This document shows positions 50,737 to 61,299 of a stretch of 64,000 nt of DNA, piece by piece (the stretch's first letter is position 1; each line of letters opens with the position of its first letter). Under the pieces are notes generated by a model. The model was given only the letters and a program-made list of their open reading frames with translations. It searched no databases and was not told the origin of the DNA. Location of the stretch: contig CM057452.1 in the NCBI GenBank assembly GCA_016271365.2, forward strand, positions 1,244,989,001-1,245,053,000. Reading direction: 5' to 3'. This stretch comes from Neoceratodus forsteri (Eukaryota; Chordata; Ceratodontiformes; Ceratodontidae). The position numbers and the translations under genes are program-made.

Positions 50737-52569
50737 TTGTACGTGACTATCAAAATGCACCCTGCTGTTACACCTGTTTCTCTTCGCGACCCTGCTGGAC
50801 TTGCTTGCTCTACTACTCTTGCTACAACGGAGAATGATTTGCCTATGGTTTCTACACCAACTGAAGTGGGTGACCGCGCTGTTCATGAGCACTTGGAAAC
50901 GACGGATAGCCGTTTTGTGACCTCACATCTCGACTCGTGCCAGACTTTTCTGAATTCGCTGAGTGGCGCGACTGGAGGAAACTGCACCTCTGACTCACTT
51001 GTGGAATGTATGGGGAACCCTGTACCGTTCTCTCAGCAGGCGGCCTTGACGGTGAGTGTGGTGCTGACTGACATCTGTACCGAGGCTCAGTCTTCTGTAC
51101 AGCTGCCGCTTGGGCATGTTCCTCCAGACACTAACTTAGTCACAGCTTTCTCCCCTGCTTTGCAGCCTCCCTCATTAACTGTTTCCAGTACTGAAAAAAA
51201 CATTTCTGCCCCTACCTGGTCAGTGGAATCAGCATTACGAGGTGCAGGGTGGATTCAGGAGCCCAGGATAGGAAAGTGGGTCTCTGGTCTGTCCCCAATT
51301 CGGTCCACCTGTCCGGAGGACTTCCTGGAAGACAGACAGCTGCTGCAGGATACTCATGGCTCTTCTGACCCCTTGAGCCTGCCTGAGGAATTGCACTTTA
51401 CACAATATCCAGTTTTGGACAACAGGCAGGGGTCTGCGTTGGATGCCATCACTGTTCAGGGTCGTAAGGACACTACTGCTTCTGAGTCTGGAAAACAGCT
51501 TTCCAAACAGGTGGGGCTGACATTTTCATTTTCTTCCTTGTTTAAACAACCAGTTCTAGCTGCAAAACAACCAGTTCTAGCTGCTAAACGTCATAACGCT
51601 GTATGGCTTATCTATAAAGGGGGACTATCTAATCCTCCAGACCGTGTGTACGTGACCAGGTCTCTGTTGAAGGATTCTTTGAAATTTTTCACCCACGAGA
51701 TCTATGCCCTGATTCATGTATCAAGCAAAACCACCTTTGATGTGAGTTTTCAGACATCTCGTGGATTGGATCGTTTCTGGTCCAGATACTACGCCTTAAG
51801 GAACGCTGCTTTATGGACCCCTTTTCAGGCCATCCCCCTCTCAAAACCTGCCTTCAAGACCGTCACGGTTATGTTTCGGAATGAAGGTGTGGAGGTGTCT
51901 GATGTAGTGTACTGGCTGAAGCAGCGCTGTACGGTGCAGGGCCATCCTGAAGCTAATTTGGCCACGGAACATATTTGGACAGCGGGCTGGAAGTTTCGGG
52001 TCATGTTACACACTAATGATTCTGGTCCAGTGCATTTACCTAATTCCTTTTTTCTAGGCCGTGATAGAGGGGTCCTGTTTTACCCAGGTCAGCCTAAGGC
52101 CTGTTATAGGTGTGGGGACCCCTCGCACCTGAGTAATGTATGTGATAAGATGACATGTCATAACTGTGGTGAGCTGGGTCATGTAGGGATTCATTGCCAG
52201 AATGTTAGCAGGCGCAATCTTTGTGATGAGCAGGGCCATACGTTTCAAACCTGTCAATGGGCTGCCCATGCTCAGTCATCTCATGATGGCGGGGTTGATC
52301 AACGCTTTGTGATCACGCAGGCACAAAAGGCTCGGATTCGTGCCTCCTCAGCAGCTTCTGCTGCTGAGGTGCCGAACCCTGCTCAGCAGGCCCCTGTGCC
52401 AGTACCACCCCAGGTTTTTGCTCCTTTGAAAGATGTTTATGTTGAACCCCTCTCTATAGTGGAACCCCAGACATTGATGGATGTGCAGTCTGCTGAGTCG
52501 GACCATGACCAAATCCCGGGTCCAAGTACTATGCCACCACCTAGTGAACCTACTACTGTCATGCGCTGA
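50737..52569 (+). CDS. Tx1-type ORF1 protein (zinc-knuckle gag-like RNA-binding protein)
   Basis: Open for 610 codons. Residues ~1-270 are Ser/Thr-rich and disordered-looking. A globular region around 275-440 (VWLIYKGGLSNPPDRVYVTR, KTVTVMFRNEGVEVSDVVYW, HIWTAGWKFRVMLHTN) resembles the RRM-like part of Tx1 ORF1. Then two CCHC knuckles, CYRCGDPSHLSNVC and CHNCGELGHVGIHC, and a third incomplete one, CDEQGHTFQTC (first Cys pair lost). A Pro/Ala-rich tail follows. The protein would bind element RNA into an RNP. An overlapping frame starting at 50,538 holds 'MADASLPPAELAEG' and may be the true N-terminus, joined by a frameshift near 50,745. The first Met in the long frame was used here. Confidence 0.8.
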   Translation: MYVTIKMHPAVTPVSLRDPAGLACSTTLATTENDLPMVSTPTEVGDRAVHEHLETTDSRFVTSHLDSCQTFLNSLSGATGGNCTSDSLVECMGNPVPFSQQAALTVSVVLTDICTEAQSSVQLPLGHVPPDTNLVTAFSPALQPPSLTVSSTEKNISAPTWSVESALRGAGWIQEPRIGKWVSGLSPIRSTCPEDFLEDRQLLQDTHGSSDPLSLPEELHFTQYPVLDNRQGSALDAITVQGRKDTTASESGKQLSKQVGLTFSFSSLFKQPVLAAKQPVLAAKRHNAVWLIYKGGLSNPPDRVYVTRSLLKDSLKFFTHEIYALIHVSSKTTFDVSFQTSRGLDRFWSRYYALRNAALWTPFQAIPLSKPAFKTVTVMFRNEGVEVSDVVYWLKQRCTVQGHPEANLATEHIWTAGWKFRVMLHTNDSGPVHLPNSFFLGRDRGVLFYPGQPKACYRCGDPSHLSNVCDKMTCHNCGELGHVGIHCQNVSRRNLCDEQGHTFQTCQWAAHAQSSHDGGVDQRFVITQAQKARIRASSAASAAEVPNPAQQAPVPVPPQVFAPLKDVYVEPLSIVEPQTLMDVQSAESDHDQIPGPSTMPPPSEPTTVMR

Positions 52570-52854
52570 AGGTCAATGAGGACTGGTCTCGCACTCAACG
52601 CCTCCTAAGATACCTTTATTGCCTCAGCCCATAGTCCTGTTGAGCAGCCTTTGAGGTGCTTCAGATGACTCTGATGATGCTGGAGGCAAGTCAGACTCCT
52701 CCTCTGGCGTCCTCCTCCATGATGGCACTATTGATTGAATTTCAACTGGGTATGGGTCTTTCGCAAAAACGTAAAGCAAAAGTTAGGCTAAAAGGGAAAA
52801 ATGTGGCTGGGAAACGGAAGTCGTGATGTTCTGTGATGTTTTCTATTTTGTATT

Positions 52855-55356
52855 ATGGCGCAATTTGTTTGCCACACTATCAATGTTAATAGCATGATGC
52901 GTGTTGATAAAAGAAGGTTAGTGTTTTCCTTTTTGAGGCTTTTGCCATTAGGTATCTTTCTTTTGCAGGACACGAGGCTCCATACAACACATGAGGTTCG
53001 GCAAGCAACACGTGGCTGGCTGTTGGGCCCTTCGTTTTGGTCAATTGGACAGGACCCCTGCTCGGGACTTGGCATCGTACTCAATGTACTGGACTTCCGT
53101 CTACTGAAACTGGTTGATTTAGCTCCTGGTAGAGCTCTAGTTTTAGATTTTGTTATTGGAAATTGCCCGTACTGGGTGATAAACATCTATGCCCCCCAGA
53201 TTAAGACGGCCTGTATTGCCTTACTTTCTTTAATATGTCCTTATCTCCATACTTCATTCCAACTTATATTTTCTGGAGATTTTAACTGTGGTCTAAGTCT
53301 ACAAGACGAGAGTTCATTTGCCACCACCAAGAAACTCTATTGTGATTCCCATGACTTAGGTAAATTGATACGTACTGCACACTTGACTGATGCTTATCTT
53401 TCTTTTACAAAATTGCATACCCCTACATTTCAAAAAGGCAACTTGGCAACATGTATAGATTTTATTTTTCTATAACGTTCGATACCGATTGACTCTGCTT
53501 TGGTTCAAGTGGTAGCTTTCTCTGATCATAAAGTATTTTCTGTTGGTATAGGGTCAGTTGCCCCTTTTTGTAAGGGTTATGGAAATACAACACATCCCTG
53601 TTACAGGACAAGCTCTTTCAACGGTCTCTCCTATCTTTTCTTTTGGCTCGTAAGTCTGTGTTTATTTGTTATGATGACCCGGTACAATGGTGGTTTGATA
53701 CAAAATGCTTTAATTATTTTTCTAAAAAATTATAGTCGTAGGAAAAGTAGGAGAGACTATTTGGATTATTTAAAGAAAAGAGCACACTTACAATCTCTGC
53801 TGTCCATGGCACACACGACTGGGCAGGATTTATCCCAACAAAGTCAAGTAATTCGGAAGGATATGTTGTATTACCAGTCTCGTACGTCACGACAACTATA
53901 TAACCAACACAGATTTCATGTGACTGGGACACGGGAAGTTGTCTGCCCTTTTGAATCTAACTCCCGACAGGTTGCCCAGAAAACAATGCTGTGCCTTGCA
54001 AATTCTGCAGGGGCTTTATGTACTGCACGTACTGACATCCAGCAGATTATGACGGAACATACGACTGCATTATTTTCCCCCCTCCCAGCTGTTAAGGAAG
54101 ACCCTGCCACCTTGTATGAGAATCTTGGTGTTCCATTCTCTTCGAAGCAGATTGAGGCTGCGGCTTGTACTGCCATATCAGAGTTGGAGTTGACTGCAGC
54201 AATTTCTTCGTTGCCTTTATGGAAAACTCCTGGTCCGGACAGTCTCCCGGCTGCTTTGTATAAGGTACTAAGTGACCACTTGGTCACTGAACTGACCTCT
54301 GTGTATAATTCCCTGCTCTGTAGTGAGTTTATACCATTAGACTTTACGAAAGGTGCTTTAATTTATGTTTACAAGCAGAAAGGTGACGTCCACTTTCTGG
54401 AGAATTGGCGCCCTCTCTGTATGTTAAATACTGACTTTAAGATACTAATGAAAATTCTTGCGAAGTGTCTGATCGGTATTGCAGAAACAGTCTTGCATCT
54501 GGCCCAGTCGTGTTCCATACCTACCAGGCGAATTTCGGATCACCTGATTCTTCTACGAGAATTATTTTCCCATGGCTTGGCGGGTCTAACCTCAGGTATT
54601 ATAGTTTCAGTGGATCAGAAGGCAGCATTTGATTCGGTTAATCACAATTTTTTGTGGACAGCACTTCATTTTTTACGTGTTCCAGATATCATGGTCCAAT
54701 GGTTGCGTAAGTTGTACAGGATGGCCACAGTTGTTCCTGTCATACATGGTTGGGTGGGACCTATGATCCCTGTTAAAAGAGGTGTTCGTCAGGGTTGTCC
54801 TGTGAGTCCTCTACTATATGTCCTGTTTTTAGATGTCCTACTCTGCCGTTTGAATGTTCACCCCCAGATCCATGCTATTACATGCTCTGCTATGCTTGCA
54901 CCATATAAGGCTATAGCATATGCTGATGACATTTGCTTCCTAGTGGCTGATGAAGCCTCGGTGACGGCCTCTTTACAAGAATGCTCCTTGTTTGGAAACT
55001 TCTCGGGATCATGTATAAACTATGGTAAGAGTTTGGGTATAAGATTGGGATCCGTTGTCACCCAACATAACTGTATAGGCCCACTGAGATTGGTGGAAGG
55101 CCCTATCCGTATATTGGGGGTATATTTCGGCACCTGGGATTCGGATTTTCACAATTGGGATGCTAAGCTGCAGCAGGGTAGAATGAAAGTTGCCTCTTGG
55201 AATAGGGGGCAAATTGGAAAAAAGAAAAGGGTTTCTCTGATAAAAACTTATTTGATATCTTTGTTTCTTTATTTGAGTTATGTATTTCCTATACCACAGA
55301 GTATGGAAACAGCGATTTTCAGCCTGTTCTTTCAGGCATTATGGGGGAGTAGCTGA
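52855..55356 (+). pseudogene. Tx1-type ORF2: endonuclease and reverse transcriptase, one internal stop
   Basis: The endonuclease part reads FVCHTINVNSMMRVDKRRLV (Asn motif), FLLQDTRLHTTHE (Asp where Glu is usual), YWVINIYAP, FSGDFNCGLSLQDES (GDFN) and TCIDFIFL. A TAA at 53,473-53,475 interrupts just before VVAFSDHKVFSVGI (catalytic SDH). In the same frame RT follows: LPLWKTPGPDSLPAALYKVL, ENWRPLCMLNTDFKILMKIL, VDQKAAFDSVNHNFLWTALH, GVRQGCPVSPLLYVLFLDVL and AIAYADDICFLV (YADD at 54,919-54,930). The frame ends at 55,356 by a frameshift, not a natural stop, and continues at 55,357. All RT catalytic residues are present. Confidence 0.85.
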
Positions 55357-56273
55357 ATCCTATTAAACGGAATATCACTTATTTACCCATTGTGGAGGGT
55401 GGTGTGTGTATGGTAAATCCTTTGTTGTTTTTTTCCAGCATTATTTTCATGGCACATTTGTGGCCTCTCCTGATCAACTCTCAGAAAGGATGGGAAGCAT
55501 GGTTTTATGATTCCTGCGGAGTTTGGTTTCACCAGTGGGAACATAACTCTTTACGTGTACTGCGTAACACTGAAGGTGTGCCACTATTTGTGAAACATAT
55601 GTTTCAACACTTAAAGCAATGACACGTAACACCACAGATGCTTCTTGCTCATACTCATAAAGCTCTATACAAGTTACTTCTTTCTTCTGTCTGTGGGACT
55701 CAGTCCCCTTTTGATAAATGTCCGGTCCAACATCTTTCTCCCCTTATATCTTTGTTACGTTGTAATGTTCCAGCACACATGTGGGACTTTCATTGGTTGT
55801 CTTGCCATGAAAGGATTAATGTTAAAGCCAACCATAAACATAAACAGCTTCAAGACAGATTGTGCTCCAGACCTTTATATAATGCTGCTCTGGAAACGAT
55901 ATCTCATTTATTTTTTGAATGCACTTTTATTCAACAGTGGTGGAATTTTTTGGCACAAAAGTGGGCTTTTCCAATTTTTGGGTCAGTTTCCCTTCAGACA
56001 GTCATGTATGGTGTTCTCTCGACACAATGATCCTCTTGGCATTTGGACACTTTAAACCTTATTTTTGTTGTGATTAAGTGGAATATTTGGATGGCAAGAT
56101 GTCTGTTCACTCTACAGCAACGGGACTGTACATATTTGGAACTTGAACTTAACATTGTGAAAGATTTAAAGGCCATCTATGATTATGAACGAACATTTCA
56201 CATGGAGTATGCGCTGCTTGCCCTATGGAAAGCGCTTCCTTGGATAACTGTTTCTGATTCAGCTGTAACTTGA
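55357..56273 (+). pseudogene. Tx1-type ORF2 C-terminal domain, frameshifted
   Basis: After a one-base shift the protein goes on: NPIKRNITYLPIVEGGVCMV, NPLLFFSSIIFMAHLWPLLI, stop at 55,620, then HMWDFHWLSCHERINVKANH and ALETISHLFFECTFIQQWWN. The last is the ETxxHLFxxC half of the C-terminal Cys/His motif found in L1/Tx1 ORF2; the leading Cys pair is degraded (RPLYNAALE). After another stop at 56,028 it ends LALWKALPWITVSDSAVT with a stop at 56,271. Three lesions in 900 bp indicate decay after insertion. Confidence 0.75.
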
Positions 56274-56427
56274 TAGATTCTCCCCAGCCTTGCCTTTGTA
56301 TTGTTTTTTTTCTGTTGTGATTTGGATTATGTATAGCAATGTATTCCTTTTATGTACTGTTTTTTTTTTTTTCTTTCTGGTTCTGTTTTGCTGTATATTG
56401 CATAATATCTTGTTCCAATAAAACTTT

Positions 56428-56679
56428 CCCCTACTCTTTTTGATAAGTGCCATGGGCTCTTTAACATCCACCTGAACTACCACATATCCAGGCAGATAGG
56501 ACCTCTGTTTAACGTCTCATCCGAAATACGACACCTCAGAAGTGCAGCACCCCTCTCATGCTGCACTACAGTGTCAGTACTGGGATATTAACCCAAATGC
56601 CAGATGTTGGAACTGAACCCACAGCCCTCAGATCTCCAGGCCTCAGTGGTGAGTGTGCTATCTGCTGAGCCACTGACAC
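56428..56679 (-). repeat. tRNA-derived SINE, head and body (split by Tx1)
   Basis: Minus strand, from 56,679: GTGTCAGTGGCTCAGCAGAT (A-box-like TGGCTCAGCAGATAG), then ~35 bp on, GTGGGTTCAGTTCCAACATC (B box GGTTCAGTTCC, 56,609-56,620). The body contains TTTCGGATGAGACGTTAAAC (56,508-56,528) and GGCACTTATCAAAAAGAGTA. This body closely resembles, from memory, a short sequence dispersed in many fish and other aquatic animal genomes. The SINE ends at CCCGGTCAAC plus A-rich tail at 50,389-50,427, so the Tx1 element split it. It is itself inserted in the CR1 RT. Confidence 0.75.
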
Positions 56680-57439
56680 TTTACAAGAGGTCCTAGTAAT
56701 ACTGAGACTGTTTCTTTTAGGAATTTTGATGGAATGTCATCAGGGCCTGCTGAACCATTGGGTTTTATTGAACTGATGAGAGATGATACCTCATTTATAG
56801 TAAAATCCTCAATTGTTATAGACTCTAATGCAGATGTTCTTATTAACTTCTCTTTTGGATCAAATGTATTGGTAAAATGTTTATTAAGTTCAGATGCCAT
56901 GTCTTTCTCCTTTGAAATGGTTCCAGATGATGTTGCAATTGTACCAATAGTTTTTTGACTTCCGTTTAGGTACCCTATAGAATTAAAAAACTGTTTTTTA
57001 TTGTCCATCTTATTATTGGATATTTTGAGCTCAAATGCCTTTTTCACTTTCCTAATTTGAGATTTGATTTTACTTGTAATAGATTAATAGTTATTTTTTC
57101 TTGTTATATCATTATGATTTTTTAATAATTTTTTATGCAGTTTCTTTTTGCTATTGACTATGTTTTTTTTTTATTCTGTTGTTCTACCATAAGGGTATCC
57201 TCTTATTGTTTAGGTATTTTTTCCTGATTGGACCCCATCTATTTATACATGTTAGGATTCTGTTAATAATAATTTCCCATGTTTCTATAATATCTAATCC
57301 TTTGAGATCTTTCTCTCAGTCCCAGGATGCTAAGTAATCTCTCATTTCTTTATAATTTGCTTTACAAAAATCTTTGATGACAGTAATGCCCTTGGCAATT
57401 TGGTTTATAATGTTGATTTTAAATTCAACTATTTGGTGG

Positions 57440-57934
57440 TCACTGTTTCCCTGGGGTGGTTGGATTTCCAGTGTTGTAATCTGTTTGTATATTAGTATGC
57501 ACTAGGCCAAGTATTTTATTATCTCTGGTGTTTTTTCTTACTATTTGCTCTAAATTATTGGCAATTGTGAAATCAATGAATTTGTTTTCACAAGATCCAT
57601 GACCTTCCAATAAATCCCACTTACTAGATGGGAAGTTAAAATCTCCTATAAGTATGTAGTCTCCTTCAACCTCTGTATTCTCCAGTTCTGTTAAAAATAG
57701 GTGGATTGCATCTGCAGATAAATTAGGTGGACGATAACATAGTTCTGCTGTTATTGTTTTATTATGAATTAAAATTTTAGCCCAGAGAAATTCAGATGTA
57801 GTATTTAGCACATTATTTAGAGTGGTAACTATAAACTTAGCATCACTATATAGAGCAATCCCTCCTCCTGTTTTGTCTATTCTTTTTTTTATATTATTTA
57901 ATGTATCCAGGTATTTCTGTACTCCAGTCATCAT
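57440..57934 (-). pseudogene. CR1 ORF2 endonuclease fragment
   Basis: A 164-codon frame with GGGIALYSDAKFIVTTLNNV, EFLWAKILIHNKTITAELCY-RPP, and GDYILIGDFNFPSSKWDLLE (the GDFN active-site box). ENKFIDFTIANNLEQIVRKN and ILGLVHTN (decayed 'LDLVxT') follow. The N-terminal NxR/E boxes lie upstream in broken frames (~57,950-58,250) and the SDH box downstream is degraded: 'NSDHQIVEF' is readable just below 57,440. The nuclease would nick target DNA for reverse transcription. Confidence 0.8.
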
Positions 57935-58308
57935 CCTGGAATCAAGTCTCGATCACCCTGCATATTGCTATTTGGTTGGATACTAAAAAAAATCATTGAG
58001 CTCGTCAATTTTGTTTCTTAGGCTTCTTGCATTTATTAAAGCAAACTTAATATTTCTCTTTGTAGTAAAATGCAAGTTTTTTTGTTCGTTTGTTGTTTTC
58101 CCAGCAACTGTGTGATTATTTCTCACTTGAAATGAGGGTATAGGTACCTTCCTTTCCCCCTCAATATCTAGTTTAAAGCTACATCGATTTCTTCAAGGAA
58201 TTTGTTATCTAGTATTTGATTACCTAATCTATTAAGATGGAGACCATCCCAACAATAGTACTCTTGATGTATATGAAACTCTTCCCAGTGTGTGAGACAC
58301 CTAAAGTT

Positions 58309-59410
58309 CTATGAGAAACACCATCTCCTAAGCCAAGAGTTAACAGATTTTACTTTTCTCATGTGATATTCCGTGGCTTTTGGTACTGGTAGAATTTCAG
58401 AAAGTATTACTGTACATTTCATGTCAATCAGTTTATTAGTTACTGCAACAAAATCCTGCTTTATTTTATGTAGAGATTGAGTTGAGACATCATTTGTTCC
58501 TGGGTGTACAATTACTAATTGGTTTTCTCCTGAGTTATATAGAGCATTGTCTAATCTAGTCATCAAATCCCCCACTTTTTACTCCCTATAACATGAGACT
58601 GCCCTGTTATTTTTATCAGGATTGTAAATTGGTCTATCCAGATGCTTTATCATAGAATTCCCAATTACTATGATTTGTCTAGCATTATTGTTTGTAGTTT
58701 CCATTGGAGAACTAAGCTGGATTAAGTCACCATTTGTTGTCAAGCACGGGATGATTTGCTGCTGCTCAACTATATTACAGTCAATGTTTTTGTCTTGTTC
58801 TGGTATCTGGACCTCACAGTTACTGTTGGAATTTATCTGATCAAGTTTGTTTTGTTTGAGCAAGGGGCAAGTCGTATTGGGTTCATTTTGGTTATTCATG
58901 TCATTAGGTATAGACTTCAAGGGATCAAAGAAATTACATATGGGAACTGTAAACTGTGTGGTTTTTTGACCACTTTTTGGGTCTTTAGAGCCTTGTACCA
59001 AAAACCAATCATCATCTGAGTTGGATGTGGTATCATCATCCCTGTGCCTTTTCCTCTGATGGCATGAGCTCTGTACAATCGATTTTTGGTTTGATAGTGT
59101 AGTTAAGCTGGGATCAGAGCTAGTACATTGCATTGCTATACTACTATGGGACCTGTCTGTATTAACCCCTACAGAGTTTGTATGAGTAGTTTGGCCAGTT
59201 TGAAATCTTACTCGCATGTCAGCTTGGATTTTTTTCTAATTCTACTAATCTTTCATTAAACATGCCTATGTCAAGCTCCAACCTTTTATTGTATTCACAT
59301 TTGTCACATTTATATGCTTGTGTTGTCATACATTGCTCTACTATTTGGAACATTGCACAGGATGAGCATTTAACTCCTGTGCATCCATCTGTTGTAGTAA
59401 TAAATTCCAT
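58309..59410 (-). pseudogene. CR1 ORF1 with Cys-rich N-terminus and SGNH esterase-like domain
   Basis: The N-terminus reads MEFITTTDGCTGVKCSSCAM, then QAYKCDKCEYNKRLELDIGM: two CxxC pairs and a short helix. A frameshift in an A7 run near 59,230 leads to the frame 59,217-58,579, low-complexity at first (SNSDDDWFLVQGSKDPKSGQ), then ARQIIVIGNSMIKHLDRPIY. The esterase block I GDS has become GNS. After a stop at 58,579-58,581 it continues in frame with NQLVIVHPGTNDVSTQSLHK (GxND block III) and TVILSEILPVPKA. CR1 ORF1 esterases of this type are known; their role in transposition is not settled. Confidence 0.8.
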
Positions 59411-59465
59411 ACTTAATATGGTAACTGTAACAATTTGTAGGATGGATTAGAGTTATACAAACTGT

Positions 59466-59995
59466 TATTAAGTTAGGTACACTATAAACCTACCGTCTAT
59501 CTGCCATTGTTACGCTATAGCCTTTGTGTCCAAACTAGCTCAAACACACCAAAACACATGTTAAGATGCACGTACCTTTGCACGCATCTTCAGTGCATCA
59601 ATGCATGCACTCATCCTGCTCTCACTCACCCTGCTTGCTCTGGAGCATCTGAAATAGTCACTGCTGACCCGGAAGTGTAACGAGGGTCATGGTCAGACTA
59701 AATTACCCCCGATAATCAAAAATAGTTCTTTCAGTGGGCAAATATCACTGGAAGTGATATAAACTGTTCACAAATATAGCACTAACAAAACAAAGCTTAA
59801 GCTAGAAGGTGGGTTTTGAGGTTTGTAGTTCTGGCAGAACACCTAAAACTATTGCTCACTCTTCCTGCTTCCTGTTTACGTAGAAGCAAGGCTCCACATG
59901 TTGCTAAAAGAACACAGTGTCAGATTACAGCATTAATTCACAGACAATGTATGTTTCATAAAAAGGACGCCTTCCTGCATACATATAGCAAATAA
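59466..59995. other. no gene seen; possible CR1 5' UTR and spacer
   Basis: 59,466-59,700 may be the 5' UTR of the minus-strand CR1 whose ORF1 starts at 59,410. The remainder is unassigned. No frames of note. Confidence 0.35.
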
Positions 59996-59999
59996 AAAA

Positions 60000-60700
60000 G
60001 GAAGCTTTTGTGTATATAAAACACAAAGAGGTGGCACTCAGGTTAAATGCTGTCACTCGTATAGTAACAGAAGGTGAGTTTATTCAGACATAAAAGATGA
60101 CACTGCTTCAAACCCTGGCACTTCATCCATATGGGTTTTCCTCAGGTGGTGCATCAAAGACAGGACAAACTGACCACATAATAAAGTGGTCACAATTTAA
60201 AAAACAGGTGAAATCAATCCATATACCAATAAATACAAAAATCACAAATGATTGGAGCTCTCACATTCAATTAATATTAACCACAGTAATAAATATCATA
60301 TAATAATATGCATATATGTAAACAAATATCTTTTAGCATTTTAAAGCAATATTATTCCACTGAGTGTGATAAAAAAAATAAACACTAATCAATCAACTTA
60401 CTGTACATTGCACCAATTAAGAGCAAATTATTTGCAATCCACAACAAATTCTAATCAAATTCATTGAAGGCAGAGTATGTAAACTCAATCAGAATGATCT
60501 TACCCACATACAGATTATAGATATGGATTATAGTCCACTTCCTTATTTAACCCTTTAGGAGCATCTGTATTGAAGGTGACTATCCACTTGGTTTCCTTTT
60601 GTAGTAAAAGCTCTTTTCAATTTCCACCTCTTTTACACGGGGGTGCATGTTCAATACCTGCAAATTCTAGCAATCTGACATTTGAGCTGTAATGTTTGTT
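60000..60700 (-). mobile_element. Penelope-like element, endonuclease C-terminus and terminal region
   Basis: Minus strand near 60,620-60,540 reads LLQKETKWIVTFNTDAPKGL and NKEVD, equivalent to the E-x-x-W-I-x-x-L-x-x-x-x-P-x-G-[IL]-N end of Penelope GIY-YIG endonucleases (compare ENEWILRLNAYKQPGINAHL at 48.6 kb). Downstream on the same strand, CTGAGGAAAACCCATATGGA and TGAAGTG (60,145-60,119) match in layout the family's terminal motif. The 3' boundary is near 60,000. The RT is absent. Different subfamily from the copy at 48.2 kb. Confidence 0.75.
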
Positions 60701-61290
60701 AAAATGTGATCCTAAAGTGTTTTTCTCATCTTTTGATTAGATTTTTTTTATTTCATTTGAGTGTATCCCAGTTTATTTTAGCTTATTATAGGGTTAATTT
60801 ATGTAACTTAGAATATTCTGCGAAATATTAGTGTTTATCAGTGGTTTTCTTGTCTATTAGTGTTCTCAGTGTTCCCTAGATATTGGGTTTGTAGTAGTTG
60901 AGTTTTTACTTGTTCCTATGTTTAAGTAAGTTGCAATGTTTCTTTTAGATTGTATATCCAAGGAGTGGATTCACTCCGGCTAGGTTGTTTGTTAGTGTTG
61001 ATTATCGCTGGAATGGTTATATATTTGTTATTCCTGCTATGCTTGTTAAAATTCTAATAAAGTATGAATTACAAAAAAAAACAAGAATAAGTGGAACTCT
61101 AGCCAAAGGAGTACACTTGTTTCAGTTCATCATACAAATTGTAATTACTATTTGTCTCAGGGCATATTGCAGAAGCCAATGTCAATATATAAATACAGAA
61201 GGCACACTTACTTAACAATAAAGCCAATGCAGCAAATAAAAATGCAGATACAAATAGCAGGGAAAAACAATAGACAACAAACAGCAGAAT
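60701..61290. other. unassigned, with a possible retroelement 3' tail at ~61,070
   Basis: AT-rich sequence. CTAATAAAGTATGAATTAC followed by A9 (61,050-61,080) looks like a polyadenylated 3' end of a plus-strand LINE or processed transcript, but no coding sequence upstream is recognised. Confidence 0.3.
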
Positions 61291-61299
61291 ACTATAGAC

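Larger units (their letters stand above)
50428..56427 (+). mobile_element. Tx1-clade non-LTR retrotransposon, nearly full length (~6.0 kb)
   Basis: 5' UTR at 50,428-50,736 (with CCAAGATGGCGGACGC). ORF1 at 50,737-52,569 has CCHC knuckles. ORF2 runs from 52,855 to about 56,273 with apurinic-like endonuclease, RT and C-terminal Cys/His motif. The 3' UTR ends with AATAAA (56,417-56,422). The two-ORF layout, the zinc-knuckle ORF1 and RT sequence resemble the Tx1 group (L1 superfamily), known in frogs and fish and often target-specific. It sits inside a SINE (50,389-50,427 plus 56,428-56,679). ORF2 has three stops and one frameshift, ORF1 none, so it is a recent but defective copy. Confidence 0.85.
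56680..59465 (-). mobile_element. CR1-clade LINE (esterase-ORF1 type), ORF1, endonuclease and RT start
   Basis: From right to left on the minus strand: 5' UTR and ORF1 (59,410-58,309), endonuclease (57,934-57,440), the linker before RT (57,047-56,680: FELKISNNKMDNKKQFFNSI, then FTINEVSSLISSIKPNGSAG, PDDIPSKFLKETVSVLLGPLVK). It breaks at 56,680 and resumes at 50,388. It is the most complete CR1 in the window, ~4 kb in total, and of a different subfamily from the copies at 6.6, 42.6 and 61.3 kb. Confidence 0.85.

Noticed and set aside
50737..56273. Host gene with CCHC zinc fingers
   Set aside because: The order ORF1-endonuclease-RT-C-terminal Cys/His motif, with a polyadenylation signal, is that of a Tx1-clade retrotransposon.
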